A stretch of 64,000 nucleotides of DNA. Source: Crenobacter caeni (lineage in GTDB: Bacteria; Pseudomonadota; Gammaproteobacteria; Burkholderiales; Chromobacteriaceae). The stretch covers positions 228,635-292,634 of the forward strand of contig NZ_JAAGAA010000003.1 of assembly GCF_010435965.1 (NCBI RefSeq), written 5' to 3'. This document shows, piece after piece, positions 33,537 through 43,866 of the stretch. Under the pieces are notes generated by a model. The model was not told the DNA's origin, did no database searches, and was given only the letters and a program-made list of their open reading frames with translations. Positions within the stretch are counted from its first letter, which is position 1. Each line of letters begins with the position of its first letter. The translations under genes were made by a program, and so were the position numbers.

Positions 33537-34840
33537 CGCGCGGGCGTGCCCGCCTTCTGGGTAAGCTTGGCAAGCGCGTCGAAGTAGCCGGGGAAGGTCT
33601 TGCCGACGCAGGCGGGGTCGTTGATGACGATGGGCGTGCCCAGCAGCGAGACCAGCGAGAAGCACATCGCCATGCGATGGTCGTCGTAGGTGTCGATCAC
33701 GGCGTTCGGCGTCAGCGTCGCGGGCGGGGTGACGCGGATATAGTCCCGGCCTTCCTCGACCGTTGCGCCGACCTTGCGCAGCTCGGTCGCCATCGCGCTT
33801 AAGCGGTCGGTCTCCTTGACGCGCCAGCTCTCGATATTGCGGAGGGTGGTCGTGCCTTTGGCGGCCAGCGCCGCCAGCGCGATGGTCATCGCCGCGTCCG
33901 GGATATGGTTGAGGTCGACGTCGATGGCGGTCAGCGGCCCGTTCGCCTCGGCCTCGATCCAGTTCTCGCCCATGCGGATGGTCGCACCCATTGCCTCGAG
34001 CACTTCGGCAAAGCGCACGTCGCCCTGGATGCTGCCCTGGCCGACTCCTTCCACGCGCACCGGCCCGCCGGCAATGGCGCCGGCGGCGAGGAAGTACGAC
34101 GCGCTGGAGGCGTCGCCCTCGACGTGGATCACGCCGGGGCTCTTGTAGATTTGGCCGGCGGCGATATGGAAGCGCTGCCAGCCGTCGCGGCTGACGGTCA
34201 CGCCAAAGCGCGCCATCAGCTTGAGCGTGATCTCGATATACGGCTTGGAGATCAGCTCGCCGACCACCTCGACGGTCGCCGCCTGCCCGGTCAGGGGCAG
34301 CGCCATCAGCAAGGCGGTCAGGAACTGGCTGGAGACGTTGCCGCGGATCGGGATCACCGCCCCGGTCTTGACGGTGGCCGGCGCGATCGACAAGGGCGGG
34401 TAGCCGGGCACGCCCTCGTAGCGGATCGCCGCGCCGGCACCGGCGAGCGCGTCAACCAGGTCGCCGATCGGACGTTCGTGCATGCGCGGCACGCCGGACA
34501 GGCGGTAGTGGCCGTCCATCAGCGCGAGCGCAGCGGTCAGCGGGCGGAAGGCGGTGCCGGCGTTACCGAGGAACAGGTCGGCTTCGCGCGCGGGAAAGCG
34601 CCCGCCCGACCCGCTCACCACGAAGTCGCGGCTGTCGCCCTCGCGGCGCACGCCTACCCCGAGCGTCTTGAGTGCCTCGAGCATGCGGCTGACGTCGTCG
34701 GCGTCCAACAGGCCGCAGACGCGGGTGTCGCCGGCTGACAATGCCGCGAGCAGCAAGGTGCGGTTGGAGATGCTTTTCGAGCCGGGCAGGGGGAGGCAGC
34801 CGCTGGCGCGGGTGGAGGGGGGCAGGGCGAGTTGTTCCAT
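33533..34840 (-). CDS. aroA: 5-enolpyruvylshikimate-3-phosphate synthase
   Basis: 435-aa shikimate-pathway enzyme joining shikimate-3-phosphate and phosphoenolpyruvate. Seen: [31 protein letters not shown] (class I pattern), RDGWQRFHI, and the C-terminal [12 protein letters not shown]. In E. coli aroA precedes cmk and rpsA on the same strand; here aroA is divergent from cmk. Confidence 0.97.
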   Translation of the reverse strand: MEQLALPPSTRASGCLPLPGSKSISNRTLLLAALSAGDTRVCGLLDADDVSRMLEALKTLGVGVRREGDSRDFVVSGSGGRFPAREADLFLGNAGTAFRPLTAALALMDGHYRLSGVPRMHERPIGDLVDALAGAGAAIRYEGVPGYPPLSIAPATVKTGAVIPIRGNVSSQFLTALLMALPLTGQAATVEVVGELISKPYIEITLKLMARFGVTVSRDGWQRFHIAAGQIYKSPGVIHVEGDASSASYFLAAGAIAGGPVRVEGVGQGSIQGDVRFAEVLEAMGATIRMGENWIEAEANGPLTAIDVDLNHIPDAAMTIALAALAAKGTTTLRNIESWRVKETDRLSAMATELRKVGATVEEGRDYIRVTPPATLTPNAVIDTYDDHRMAMCFSLVSLLGTPIVINDPACVGKTFPGYFDALAKLTQKAGTPAR

Positions 34841-34900
34841 GGTTGGCCTTGGTCGTTGGGGCAGCCCGGCACCTTAACTGCCTGAGCTATCTGGAAAATG

Positions 34901-34930
34901 TGGCTTTACGGGTCGGCGCTGGGCTAGAAT
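34901..34930 (+). promoter_or_regulatory. cmk promoter
   Basis: TGGCTT (34901-34906), 18 bases, TAGAAT (34925-34930), 66 bases before cmk in the divergent aroA-cmk gap. Confidence 0.5.
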
Positions 34931-34996
34931 CCGCGCTTTCGGTTAAGTCTGGCCGGGCGTTGCACGCGCGCGGCCGCAGGAAAGAAATTAAACGAC

Positions 34997-35665
34997 ATGA
35001 CGATTGCTGTCATCACCATCGACGGCCCTTCTGCCTCCGGCAAGGGCACCGTCGCTGCCCGCGTCGCCCGGCTGCTGGGCTTTGCCTACCTCGACTCGGG
35101 CGCGCTCTACCGGCTGACCGCGCTGCACGCGAAACGCAGCAGCGTCAGCTGGAACGACGAGGAAGCCGTCGCCGCGCTCGCGCGCGCGCTGCCGGCCGAG
35201 TTCCGCGACGACGCGGTGTTCCTGGCGGGCGAGTTCGTCGAAGCCGAGATCCGCAGCGAAGAGATCGGCATGGGCGCCTCGGCGATCGCCGCCTTGCCGG
35301 CGGTGCGCGCCGCGCTGCTCGAGCGCCAGCGCGCGTACCGTCAGGCGCCGGGTCTTGTCACAGACGGACGTGACATGGGTTCGGTGGTTTTCCCCGACGC
35401 GACGCTCAAGGTGTTCCTGACCGCGGGCGCCGACGTGCGTGCCGACCGCCGCTATAAACAGTTGATAAGCAAGGGAGATTCTGCTAACCTCCCGCGGATT
35501 CTGCAGGACATCCACGAGCGTGACGCGCGTGACGCGGCCCGCACCGTGGCGCCCCTGCGGCAGGAGCCGGATGCCCGACTCCTCGATACCAGCGACATGA
35601 CTGTCGAACAGGCGGTCGAATCCGTGCTCGCGTGGTACCGGGAAGCCTCGGCCTCCGGCCATTGA
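34997..35665 (+). CDS. cmk: Cytidylate kinase
   Basis: 222-aa (d)CMP kinase. Seen: P-loop [32 protein letters not shown], and [21 protein letters not shown] about ten bases before the ATG. First gene of the rpsA-ihfB cluster, as in enterics. Confidence 0.97.
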   Translation: MTIAVITIDGPSASGKGTVAARVARLLGFAYLDSGALYRLTALHAKRSSVSWNDEEAVAALARALPAEFRDDAVFLAGEFVEAEIRSEEIGMGASAIAALPAVRAALLERQRAYRQAPGLVTDGRDMGSVVFPDATLKVFLTAGADVRADRRYKQLISKGDSANLPRILQDIHERDARDAARTVAPLRQEPDARLLDTSDMTVEQAVESVLAWYREASASGH

Positions 35666-35679
35666 TTTTTTGCAGGACC

Positions 35680-35703
35680 CGTCCGGCGCTGCCGGGCGTT
35701 TTT
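35680..35703 (+). terminator. Terminator or attenuator between cmk and rpsA
   Basis: Stem CGTCCGGC/GCCGGGCG (one G-U pair) with loop GCT and a T5 tail at 35699-35703. Lies 15 bases after cmk. Confidence 0.7.
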
Positions 35704-35719
35704 GATCAACCCTAACCCC

Positions 35720-35737
35720 GCATGCCGCAAGGCATGC
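35720..35737 (+). promoter_or_regulatory. rpsA leader hairpin with GNRA tetraloop
   Basis: Perfect stem GCATGCC/GGCATGC closed by GCAA, 18 bases before the rpsA ATG, with no T tail. No Shine-Dalgarno sequence follows it. Structured leaders without a Shine-Dalgarno are known for S1 autogenous control in gammaproteobacteria. Confidence 0.5.
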
Positions 35738-35755
35738 ACGTGTGAGTATTCTTAC

Positions 35756-37456
35756 ATGACTACCCTCGAAATGAACTTTGCCCAACTGTTCGAAGAATCC
35801 CTGGCGCTCCAGGAAATGCGCGTTGGCGAAGTGATCACTGCTGAAGTCGTCGGCATTGATTCCAACTTTGTAACCGTGAACGCCGGCCTCAAGTCCGAGT
35901 CCCTGGTTCCGGTCGAAGAATTCAAGAACGATAACGGCGAAGTCGAAGTCAAGATCGGTGACTTCGTGACCGTCGCGATCGACGCTATCGAAAACGGTTT
36001 CGGCGAAACCAAGCTGTCCCGCGAGAAGGCCAAGCGCCTGGCCGCCTGGATCGAGCTGGAAGAAGCCCTGGAAGCCGGCAAGATCCTGTCCGGCGTGATC
36101 AGCGGCAAGGTGAAGGGTGGTCTGACCGTGATGGTCAACGGCATCCGCGCCTTCCTGCCGGGTTCCCTCGTCGACGTGCGTCCGGTCAAGGACACCACCC
36201 CGTACGAAGGCAAGCAAGTCGAATTCAAGGTCATCAAGCTCGACCGCAAGCGCAACAACGTCGTTGTTTCGCGCCGCGCCGTGCTGGAAGAGACCCTGGG
36301 CGAAGAGCGCAAGGCGCTGCTGGAAACCCTGCGCGAAGGCGTCGTGGTCAAGGGCATCGTCAAGAACATCACCGACTACGGTGCGTTCGTTGACCTGGGC
36401 GGCATCGACGGCCTGCTGCACATCACCGACCTGGCATGGCGCCGCGTCAAGCACCCGTCCGAGGTGCTGGCCGTTGGCGACGAAGTCGAAGCCAAGGTCC
36501 TCAAGTTCGACCAGGAAAAGAACCGCGTCTCGCTGGGCCTCAAGCAGCTGGGCGAAGATCCGTGGGTCGGCCTGTCGCGTCGCTACCCGTCCGGTACCCG
36601 CCTGTTCGGCAAGGTGACCAACCTGACCGACTACGGCGCGTTCGTCGAGATCGAACAGGGTATCGAAGGCTTGGTACACGTGTCCGAGATGGACTGGACC
36701 AACAAGAACGTTCACCCGTCCAAGGTGGTTCAGGTGGGCGACGAAGTCGAAGTCATGATCCTCGAGATCGACGAAGACCGCCGCCGCATCTCGCTGGGCA
36801 TGAAGCAGTGCATGGCCAACCCGTGGGAAGAGTTCGAGCAGAACTACAAGAAGGGCGACAAGATCAGCGGCGCCATCAAGTCGATCACCGACTTCGGCGT
36901 GTTTGTCGGCCTGCCGGGCGGCATCGACGGTCTGGTTCACCTGTCCGACCTGTCCTGGACCGAAGCCAGCGAAGAAGCTGTGCGCAAGTTCAAGAAGGGT
37001 GACGAGGTCGAGGCAGTTGTCCTGTCGATCGACGTCGAGAAGGAACGCATCTCGCTGGGCATCAAGCAGCTGGAAGGCGATCCGTTCAACAACTTCGTCG
37101 CGATGAACGACAAGGGCGCCCTGGTCAAGGGTACCGTCAAGACCATCGACGCCAAGGGTGCCGTGATTGCCCTGGACAACGAAGTCGAAGGCTACCTGCG
37201 CGCTTCCGAAGTTTCGCGTGACCGTGTCGAAGACATGCGCACCGTGATGAAGGAAGGTGACGAAGTCGAAGCGCTGATCATCGGCGTGGACCGCAAGTCC
37301 CGTTCGATCAGCCTGTCGATCAAGGCCAAGGACGCCGCTGAGGAAACCGCAGCAATGCGCAGCCTGAGCACCGCTTCCGACGCCAACGTCAGCGCCGGCA
37401 CCACCAGCCTGGGCGCGCTGCTCAAGGCGAAGCTGTCGGGCGGCAACAACGAATAA
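35756..37456 (+). CDS. rpsA: 30S ribosomal protein S1
   Basis: 566-aa mRNA-binding ribosomal protein with six S1 (OB-fold) repeats at about 25-90, 110-175, 195-265, 280-350, 368-438 and 455-525; repeats 3-5 carry the clear signatures [39 protein letters not shown] and [20 protein letters not shown]. The start region lacks a Shine-Dalgarno, as in E. coli rpsA. Codons are less GC-rich than the neighbours, fitting high expression. Confidence 0.98.
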   Translation: MTTLEMNFAQLFEESLALQEMRVGEVITAEVVGIDSNFVTVNAGLKSESLVPVEEFKNDNGEVEVKIGDFVTVAIDAIENGFGETKLSREKAKRLAAWIELEEALEAGKILSGVISGKVKGGLTVMVNGIRAFLPGSLVDVRPVKDTTPYEGKQVEFKVIKLDRKRNNVVVSRRAVLEETLGEERKALLETLREGVVVKGIVKNITDYGAFVDLGGIDGLLHITDLAWRRVKHPSEVLAVGDEVEAKVLKFDQEKNRVSLGLKQLGEDPWVGLSRRYPSGTRLFGKVTNLTDYGAFVEIEQGIEGLVHVSEMDWTNKNVHPSKVVQVGDEVEVMILEIDEDRRRISLGMKQCMANPWEEFEQNYKKGDKISGAIKSITDFGVFVGLPGGIDGLVHLSDLSWTEASEEAVRKFKKGDEVEAVVLSIDVEKERISLGIKQLEGDPFNNFVAMNDKGALVKGTVKTIDAKGAVIALDNEVEGYLRASEVSRDRVEDMRTVMKEGDEVEALIIGVDRKSRSISLSIKAKDAAEETAAMRSLSTASDANVSAGTTSLGALLKAKLSGGNNE

Positions 37457-37464
37457 GTTGCGCC

Positions 37465-37758
37465 ATGACCAAGTCTGAGCTGATTGCGAAGCTGTCCGAA
37501 CGTTATCCTCAGTTGGTCGCCAAAGACGCTGAGCTGGCCGTCAAAACCATTCTGGATGCGATGGCCGGCAGCCTGGCACAGGGACAGCGGATCGAAATCC
37601 GCGGTTTCGGCAGTTTCGATTTGAACTACCGTCCGCCGCGGATCGGCCGCAACCCGAAGTCGGGCACCAGCGTCGCCGTTCCTGAGAAATACGTGCCTCA
37701 TTTCAAGGCAGGCAAGGAATTGCGCGAGCGGGTCGACCTTGTCCCCAGTGGGGACTGA
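37465..37758 (+). CDS. ihfB: Integration host factor subunit beta
   Basis: 97-aa DNA-bending protein of the HU/IHF family. Seen: [37 protein letters not shown] with the DNA-intercalating NPKSG arm tip next to it, and [14 protein letters not shown]. Nine bases after rpsA, the usual pairing. Confidence 0.97.
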   Translation: MTKSELIAKLSERYPQLVAKDAELAVKTILDAMAGSLAQGQRIEIRGFGSFDLNYRPPRIGRNPKSGTSVAVPEKYVPHFKAGKELRERVDLVPSGD

Positions 37759-37783
37759 GCCGTTCGGTCGCTTATCAAACAAG

Positions 37784-37810
37784 ACGCTGTCCATCCGGGC
37801 AGCGTTTTTT
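37784..37810 (+). terminator. Terminator of rpsA-ihfB
   Basis: Stem ACGCTG(T)CC/GGG CAGCGT (37784-37792 with 37797-37805) and T6 tail (37805-37810). Confidence 0.8.
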
Positions 37811-37880
37811 GTTGCCCGCCGTGGGCGCTCGCCGCCGTTTCGTTTAAACTTCGGGCCTTGAACCGTCGCGAGAGGGCACC

Positions 37881-38171
37881 ATGCGCTATATCGTCCGTCT
37901 GCTCGAAGTCGTCCTGCTGCTGGTGCTGGTTGCCGTCACCGTGCAGAACAGCGCCATTGTGGAGTTCAAGCTGTTCTTCGGACACGCGTTCCAGGCGCCG
38001 CTGATCCTGTTCCTGCTGATCTTCTTCGTCGCCGGCGCGGCCATCGGCCTGCTTTCGACCTTTTCCTACTATCTGCGCGTCCGCCGCGAGCTGTCGCAGC
38101 TGAAAAAAGAGCTGCGTACCCGGCCTGCCGGGCGCGTCGACGCCGACCCCAGCGACGCGCTGGCGGACTGA
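37881..38171 (+). CDS. lapA: LapA family membrane protein (DUF1049)
   Basis: 96-aa protein with two membrane segments (about 4-24 and 41-65) and a charged C-terminal tail with a short coiled coil (RRELSQLKKELR). With LapB it takes part in controlling lipopolysaccharide synthesis in E. coli. GAGAGGG lies seven bases before the ATG; lapB follows 29 bases later. Confidence 0.9.
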   Translation: MRYIVRLLEVVLLLVLVAVTVQNSAIVEFKLFFGHAFQAPLILFLLIFFVAGAAIGLLSTFSYYLRVRRELSQLKKELRTRPAGRVDADPSDALAD

Positions 38172-38200
38172 GGCGTCTTTTTGACTGACCGGGGTTTTTC

Positions 38201-39361
38201 TTGGAACTCGATCTTTGGTGGTTGTTGTTGTTCCCGGCGTTCTTCGCGCTGGGCTGGCTGGCTGCGCGCGTCGACATGGGTACCGTCCTCAAGCAGGCCA
38301 AGGCGCTGCCGGCGGGTATCTTCAAGGGGCTGGACGCGCTGGTCGACGACAAGACCGACGTCGCCGCGCAGTCGCTGTCCGAAGTGGCCCGCCAGCAGCC
38401 GCAGGCAAGCGAACTTGCGCTGACGCTGGGCAAGCTCTACCGCAAGCGCGGCGAGAACGACCGCGCGATCCGCCTGCACCAGGGCATGCTCGAGTCGCCC
38501 GACCTTGCGCCGGAAGGCCGCGAGCAGGTGAGCTTCGAGCTCGCGCAGGACTTTTACCGGGCGGGGCTGGTCGACCGCGCCGAGGAGATCCTGCTCGGGC
38601 TGTTGGCCGGCAATATGGGGCGCAAGGCGCGCCGCCAACTGCTCGACATCTACCAGCAGGACCGCGACTGGCTCAAAGCGATCGGCACCGCGCGCGAGTT
38701 GCGCGGCGACGCGCATTCGTTCCAGCACGAGGTCGCGCAGTTCTACTGCGAGCTTGCGCAGGCCGAGCTCTACCGCAGCGAGCTAGGCAAGGCGCGCGAA
38801 TACGTCGCCGAAGCGTTTGCCGCCAACCGGAAATGCGTGCGCGCGAGCCTGATCGCCGGCGACATCGAGTTTGCCGCCGAGAACTACCCCGCCGCCATTG
38901 CCGCATGGCAGCAGATCGAGAAGCAGAATTACGAGTACCTGTCGATGGCGGCCGAACGCCTGTTCGACGCGTACGAGAAGCTCGGCAAGCCCGCCGAGGG
39001 GATCGCCCTCTTGCGCGGCTACAGCCAGGCTTTCCCGCAGCTCGAACTGTCCGAGATCCTCTACGAGAAGGTCGCCACTTACGAGGGCAGCGCACGCGCG
39101 CTCTCCGTCACCCGCGACTCGGTGCACGCGCGGCCCAGCCTCGCCGGCGCCTACCGCCTGATCGAGGCGCAGATCGGCGAACTCGTCACGCCGGAAGGCC
39201 GTTCCGACGCCGAACTGGTGCGCTCGCTGGTGCTCAAGTACGCGCAGCGGCTGACCCAGCACCGCTGCCGCCGCTGCAATTTCCGCTCGCGCGCGTTCTT
39301 CTGGCATTGCCCGGCGTGCGGCGAGTGGGAGAGTTTCACGCCCAACCGCAGCGAAGGCTGA
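38201..39361 (+). CDS. lapB: LPS assembly protein B
   Basis: 386-aa protein with an N-terminal membrane anchor ([18 protein letters not shown]), tetratricopeptide repeats through the middle and a C-terminal rubredoxin-like metal site (HRCRRCNF ... [10 protein letters not shown]). In E. coli LapB steers FtsH degradation of LpxC. TTG start at 38201: the anchor begins at once (MELDLWW) and GGGG lies upstream; no other start fits. Confidence 0.93.
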   Translation: MELDLWWLLLFPAFFALGWLAARVDMGTVLKQAKALPAGIFKGLDALVDDKTDVAAQSLSEVARQQPQASELALTLGKLYRKRGENDRAIRLHQGMLESPDLAPEGREQVSFELAQDFYRAGLVDRAEEILLGLLAGNMGRKARRQLLDIYQQDRDWLKAIGTARELRGDAHSFQHEVAQFYCELAQAELYRSELGKAREYVAEAFAANRKCVRASLIAGDIEFAAENYPAAIAAWQQIEKQNYEYLSMAAERLFDAYEKLGKPAEGIALLRGYSQAFPQLELSEILYEKVATYEGSARALSVTRDSVHARPSLAGAYRLIEAQIGELVTPEGRSDAELVRSLVLKYAQRLTQHRCRRCNFRSRAFFWHCPACGEWESFTPNRSEG

Positions 39362-39390
39362 CCCGGGCCCAAGTCCTACCAGGAAGATTG

Positions 39391-40131
39391 ATGATGAATC
39401 CACTGATCGGCGCGCCCGCAGGCGTGCCCACTTCGCCGGTGATCGTCGCGCTCGATTTCGAGCGCGCGGACGCCGCGCTTGCCTTTACCGCCCGCCTGGA
39501 CCCTGCCCAATGTCGGGTCAAGGTCGGCAAGGAACTCTTTACCGCCTCTGGCCGCAGCCTGGTCGAGGCGCTGGTCGCGCGCGGCTTCCAGGTCTTCCTC
39601 GACCTGAAGTTCCACGATATCCCGAACACCGTCGCCCACGCCTGCAAGATGGCAGCCGAGCTGGGCGTGTGGATGGTCGACGTCCACGCTTCCGGCGGCC
39701 GGCGCATGATGGCTGCGGCGGCCGAGGCGGTCGCGCCCTACAGCCAGCGCCCGCTGTTGATCGGCGTGACCGTGCTCACCAGCATGGAAGCGGCGGATCT
39801 TGCCGAAATCGGCGTGACCGTCCCGCCGGACGAGCAGGTGCTGCGCCTGGCGACGCTCGCCCGCGACAGCGGCCTGGATGGCGTGGTGTCGTCGGCGCAG
39901 GAGGCCACGCGATTGCGTGCTGCGCTGGGCGAGGGTTTCAAGCTGGTGACGCCGGGCATTCGTCTGGCCGACGCGGTGGCCGACGACCAGCGCCGGGTGA
40001 TGACGCCGAGCGCCGCTGTCGAAGCGGGCGCCGACTACCTGGTGATCGGCCGTCCGATCACCCGCGCGGCCGACCCGCTCGCCGTGCTCACGGCGATCAA
40101 CGCCGAACTGTCCGCTTTGAAGGTCGGCTGA
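39391..40131 (+). CDS. pyrF: Orotidine 5'-phosphate decarboxylase
   Basis: 246-aa last enzyme of UMP synthesis. Active-site motif [13 protein letters not shown] seen, plus [10 protein letters not shown] and [12 protein letters not shown] for phosphate binding. ATG at 39391 is used (AGGA six bases upstream); a second ATG follows directly. lapB-pyrF linkage is conserved. Confidence 0.97.
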   Translation: MMNPLIGAPAGVPTSPVIVALDFERADAALAFTARLDPAQCRVKVGKELFTASGRSLVEALVARGFQVFLDLKFHDIPNTVAHACKMAAELGVWMVDVHASGGRRMMAAAAEAVAPYSQRPLLIGVTVLTSMEAADLAEIGVTVPPDEQVLRLATLARDSGLDGVVSSAQEATRLRAALGEGFKLVTPGIRLADAVADDQRRVMTPSAAVEAGADYLVIGRPITRAADPLAVLTAINAELSALKVG

Positions 40132-40132
40132 T

Positions 40133-41095
40133 ATGGCGCTGCTCGAATCGATGGGGCTGGAAGCGGCACCGCTTGCCAAGCGTCTGGCCGGTGCGCGCGT
40201 GCTGGTGGTCGGCGACGTGATGCTCGACCGCTACTGGTTTGGTGATGCGACGCGCATCTCGCCGGAGGCACCGGTGCCGGTCGCGCGCATCGAGAAGATG
40301 GAAGAGCGCGCCGGCGGCGCGGCCAACGTCGCGCGCAATATCGCGAGCCTGGGTGGCCAGGCGACCTTGTTGTCGGTGGTCGGTGACGACGAGGCGGCCG
40401 GCGCGCTCGAGCGACTGATGGCCGACGCGGGTGTGGCCACCTCGCTCAAGCGTGACGCGTCGATCGCGACGACCATCAAGTTGAGGGTGGTCGCCCGCCA
40501 GCAGCAGCTGATCCGCCTCGACTTCGAGGACACCCCCAGCCGCGAGATCCTGGCCGACAAGCTGGACGAATTTTCCGCGCTCTTGCCTGCGCACGACGCG
40601 GTGATCCTGTCCGACTACGGCAAGGGCGGCCTCGCCCACGTCGCGGCGATGGTTACCCTTGCCCGCGCCGCCGGCAAACCGGTCTTGGTCGACCCCAAGG
40701 GCGACGACTACGCCAGGTACGCCGGCGCGACGCTGCTCACCCCCAACCGCAGCGAGTTCCGCCAGGTGGCCGGGCGCTGGGCCGACGAGGCCGAGCTGAG
40801 CGCCAAGGCCGAGGCCTTGCGCAGCAAGCTCGCGCTCGACGCGCTGCTGGTCACCCGTTCGGAAGAGGGGATGACGCTGTTTACCGACGCGGGCGCGCTC
40901 AACCAGGCGACGCTCGCGCGCGAAGTCTACGATGTGTCCGGCGCCGGCGACACGGTGATCGCGACGCTGGGCCTTTCGCTGGCGGCGTCGCTGCCGCTGG
41001 CGCAGGCGATGACGCTCGCCAACGCGGCCGCCGGCATCGTCGTGGCCAAGCTCGGCACCGCGGTGTGCCGCCAGGATGAACTCTTTGCGCTGTAA
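40133..41095 (+). CDS. rfaE1: D-glycero-beta-D-manno-heptose-7-phosphate kinase
   Basis: 320-aa PfkB-family kinase for ADP-heptose synthesis (LPS inner core). Seen: VLVVGDVMLDRYWFGDATR, GGAANVARNIASLGG, and the base motif DVSGAGDTVIATLG. Only the kinase half is present; the nucleotidyltransferase half of enteric HldE is absent, so a separate rfaE2 is expected elsewhere. Starts one base after the pyrF stop. Confidence 0.95.
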   Translation: MALLESMGLEAAPLAKRLAGARVLVVGDVMLDRYWFGDATRISPEAPVPVARIEKMEERAGGAANVARNIASLGGQATLLSVVGDDEAAGALERLMADAGVATSLKRDASIATTIKLRVVARQQQLIRLDFEDTPSREILADKLDEFSALLPAHDAVILSDYGKGGLAHVAAMVTLARAAGKPVLVDPKGDDYARYAGATLLTPNRSEFRQVAGRWADEAELSAKAEALRSKLALDALLVTRSEEGMTLFTDAGALNQATLAREVYDVSGAGDTVIATLGLSLAASLPLAQAMTLANAAAGIVVAKLGTAVCRQDELFAL

Positions 41096-41116
41096 GGCGC
41101 GACAAGGAAGACAGAG

Positions 41117-42112
41117 ATGACCATCGTCGTCACCGGCGCTGCCGGCTTTATCGGCTCCAACCTCGTCAAGGCGCTCAACGCGCGCGGACGCACCGACGTC
41201 CTCGCCGTCGACAACCTGGAGAAGGGCGAGAAGTTCCTGAACCTGGTCGACTGCGAGATCGAGGACTACCTCGACAAGCGCGACTTCATCTCGCTGATCG
41301 GCGACGGTGCCTTTGACGGCGAGATCGACGCCGTGCTGCACCAGGGCGCGTGTTCGGACACCATGAACCACGACGGCAAGTACATGATGGAGAACAACTA
41401 CCACTACACGCAGGAGTTGTTCGAGTTCTGCCAGTCCGAGGAGATCCCCTTCCTGTACGCGTCGAGCGCCGCGACCTACGGCAAGGGCACGGTGTTCCGC
41501 GAGGAGCGCGCCTGTGAAGGCCCGCTCAACGTCTACGGCTACTCCAAGTTCCTGTTCGACCAGGTGCTGCGCCAGCGCATGGCCGAGGGGCTGACCGCGC
41601 AGGTGGCGGGTTTCCGTTACTTCAACGTGTACGGCCCGCGCGAGCAGCACAAGGGGCGGATGGCGTCGGTTGCCTTCCACAACTTCAACCAGTACCGCGA
41701 GACCGGCAAGGTCAAGCTGTTCGGCGGCTACGACGGTTGGGAGAACGGCATGCAAAGCCGCGACTTCGTGTCGGTCGACGATGTGGTCGCGGTCAACCTG
41801 CATTTTCTCGACAACCCGGACAAGAGCGGCATCTTCAACCTGGGCTCGGGCCGCGCGCAGCCGTTCAACGACGTCGCGGTCGCCACCGTCAACGCCTGCC
41901 GCCGTCACGAGGGCAAGGACGCGCTGTCGCTCGCCGAGCTGGTCGGGCAGGGCATCCTCGAGTACATCGACTTCCCGGACGCGCTCAAGGGCAAGTACCA
42001 GAGCTTCACGCAGGCCGACATCACCCGCCTGCGCGAAGCCGGCTACACCGCGCCGATGTCGACGGTCGAAGAGGGCGTCTCGCGCTACGTCGACTGGCTG
42101 ATGAGCCGCTGA
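41117..42112 (+). CDS. hldD: ADP-L-glycero-D-manno-heptose 6-epimerase
   Basis: 331-aa short-chain-type epimerase that gives the final ADP-heptose for LPS core. Seen: [17 protein letters not shown] for [14 protein letters not shown], and the Y-X3-K pair in [19 protein letters not shown] ten bases upstream of the ATG. Forms an operon with rfaE1. Confidence 0.97.
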   Translation: MTIVVTGAAGFIGSNLVKALNARGRTDVLAVDNLEKGEKFLNLVDCEIEDYLDKRDFISLIGDGAFDGEIDAVLHQGACSDTMNHDGKYMMENNYHYTQELFEFCQSEEIPFLYASSAATYGKGTVFREERACEGPLNVYGYSKFLFDQVLRQRMAEGLTAQVAGFRYFNVYGPREQHKGRMASVAFHNFNQYRETGKVKLFGGYDGWENGMQSRDFVSVDDVVAVNLHFLDNPDKSGIFNLGSGRAQPFNDVAVATVNACRRHEGKDALSLAELVGQGILEYIDFPDALKGKYQSFTQADITRLREAGYTAPMSTVEEGVSRYVDWLMSR

Positions 42113-42134
42113 GCGCCATCCGCGCCGTCCCCCG

Positions 42135-42162
42135 AACCCGCCGCTGCCGGCGGGTTTTTTTT
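42135..42162 (+). terminator. Terminator of the pyrF-rfaE1-hldD operon
   Basis: Stem AACCCGCCG/CGGCGGGTT with loop CTGC and T8 tail. Confidence 0.9.
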
Positions 42163-42296
42163 GCGTGCGGGTTGTCGTGCTGCCGCCACGAGGCGCGCTT
42201 GTCCGTGCTGCTTTGGCCGCGGCGAGGCATTACAGTGTCCTCTGGGCTTGGCGGCAAGGGGCGGCCGGCTGGATGATTCGTGATGGAGGGCCTGGC

Positions 42297-43113
42297 ATGG
42301 CTGCACCCATTTTCTGGCGGGATGCCGCCTTGCCGCATGTTGAAGTGCGCAAGGTCGACGATGGCCGCACCGTCTGTTACGCGCCGCACAGCCATCGCGA
42401 ATGGTCGATGGGAGCCATCACCGGCGGCCAAAGCACTTTCCTGTGCGGCGAGCGCGCGTACCGGGTGGCGGCAGGTGAGCTGGTGCAGATCAACCCGGAT
42501 GAGGTGCACGCGTGTAACCCGATTGACGGCGAGCCGTGGTCCTACCTGATGCTTTACGTCGATGCGGCGTGGCTGGCTGGCCAGCGCCACGCGCTGGGCC
42601 TCACGCCGGCACCGCAGTGGCGGGCGCTCAAGCCGGATACGCTGAGCCACGCCGAAGTGTTTGCCGAGTTTGTCTCTCTGGTCGAATCCCTGCTCGATGG
42701 CGTCGCTGGGGAGCGACGCCAAGGGCGCGGCGCTGCAGGGCTTTCTCACCAGGCTGTTGCCCTTACTGGCCGAGGCAGAAGACCTCGTATGCGTGCCCGC
42801 CGCGCTGGGCGAGGTGGCCGGCTACCTCGACGCAGAGTGCACCAGTGCGCATCCGTTGTCGCAATTGAGCCGCCGCGCCCGGGTCAGCCCTGAGCACCTG
42901 GTGCGCAGCTTCAAGCGGCACTTCGGCCTGCCCCCGCATGCGTATTTGCTGAACCGTCGCGTGCAGTACGCCCAGCGTGCGCTGCGACAGGGGCAGACGA
43001 TCGCAGAGGCCGCGCTGGCGAGCGGCTTTGCCGACCAAGCGCACTTCCAGCGCGTGTTCAAGCGGCTGCTGGCGAGTACGCCCCGCCAGTACCGGCGTGC
43101 GTCACGCGAATAG
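42297..43113 (+). pseudogene. AraC-family regulator, frameshifted
   Basis: The N-terminal half (from ATG 42297, GGAGGG upstream) is an AraC-type cupin: PHSHREWSMGAITGGQSTFL and VQINPDEVHACNP. The C-terminal half, with the two helix-turn-helix motifs (LSQLSRRARVSPEHLVRSFK and IAEAALASGFADQAHFQRVF), lies one frame away. Removing one G from the GGGG run at 42708-42711 joins them as DGVAGSDAKGAALQ, giving a normal 271-aa protein. Either a real inactivating insertion or a sequencing error. It is convergent with a LysE gene, a common regulator/exporter pair. Confidence 0.85.
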
Positions 43114-43694
43114 CAGGAAGGCGCAACTGCTGGCGAGCAGGGCGGCGAGCGTCCGGTTCAGCCGGCGCAGGTTGGCCGCGCGTCCGAACTGGCGGCCAAG
43201 GAAGGCGCCGCCGTAGCACCAGCAGGCCAGCGACAGCCAGCAGATCGGCGCGTACAGCGCAGTAAACAGCGTCAGCTCGCCGTGGCTGGCTGCCGAGGTG
43301 TACGCGCTGATGCCGGAGAGGGCGGCCAGCCACGCCTTCGGGTTCAGCCACTGCATCAGCGCGCCTGCCACGAAGCCGGGAGGCGAGGCGGCCGCTTCGA
43401 CCGAGACTGTGCCGTCATCGAGCGCCAGCCTAGCGCTCAGGTACAGCAAGAAGGCGATACCTCCCCATTTGAGGGCGCCGGCGAGCGCGGGCAGCGTGTG
43501 CAGCATGGCGGCCAGACCGAGTCCGCTGCGATAAACAGCAGGATGAAGCCGGCGGTCGCGCCGCTGACAAAGGCCAGGCTCGCGCGCACGCCGTAGCGGG
43601 CGCCGCTGCCCAGGCAGACCATATTGACCGGGCCCAGGGAAATCGAGGCGGCCAGGGCGAAGGCGGACATCGGCAAAACCAGTGCAAGACTCAT
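43102..43694 (-). pseudogene. LysE-family amino-acid exporter, frameshifted
   Basis: N-terminal half from ATG 43694 (GGAG upstream): MSLALVLPMSAFALAASISL then GPVNMVCLGSGARYG, the LysE start pattern. At about 43523-43526 the frame shifts; the C-terminal half continues as GLGLAAMLHTLPALAGALKW through QWLNPKAWLAALSG and ends ASSCAFLLFA. One missing base (for example GCGG for GCGGG on the minus strand) explains it; repaired length would be 197 aa, normal for the family. Overlaps the convergent AraC gene by 12 bases. Confidence 0.85.
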
Positions 43695-43831
43695 GGTGGA
43701 CTCCAGATTGGGGTGGGGTCTCCATGCTGGCGTCGCTGCCCGATGGCGTATTGAACGAAATTGATCCGGCGCGCGTAAGCCGCCCAGGCGGTATCGCGTG
43801 GGCAAGCCCTGCGCGCGCGATTTGACGCCGG

Positions 43832-43837
43832 TATAAT
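43832..43837 (+). promoter_or_regulatory. -10 box of cysM
   Basis: Perfect TATAAT 30 bases before the cysM GTG; no good -35 at 16-18 bases. Confidence 0.5.
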
Positions 43838-43866
43838 GGCCGCTTCGCGACAGCAAGGCTTCTCCC

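Noticed and set aside
35700..35712. TTGATCAAC before rpsA as an FNR half site
   Set aside because: Only one half matches and spacing to a second half is wrong.
34988..36940. Very long minus-strand frame opposite cmk and rpsA (650 aa)
   Set aside because: Long antisense frames are expected in GC-rich genes; the sense strand encodes six clear S1 repeats.
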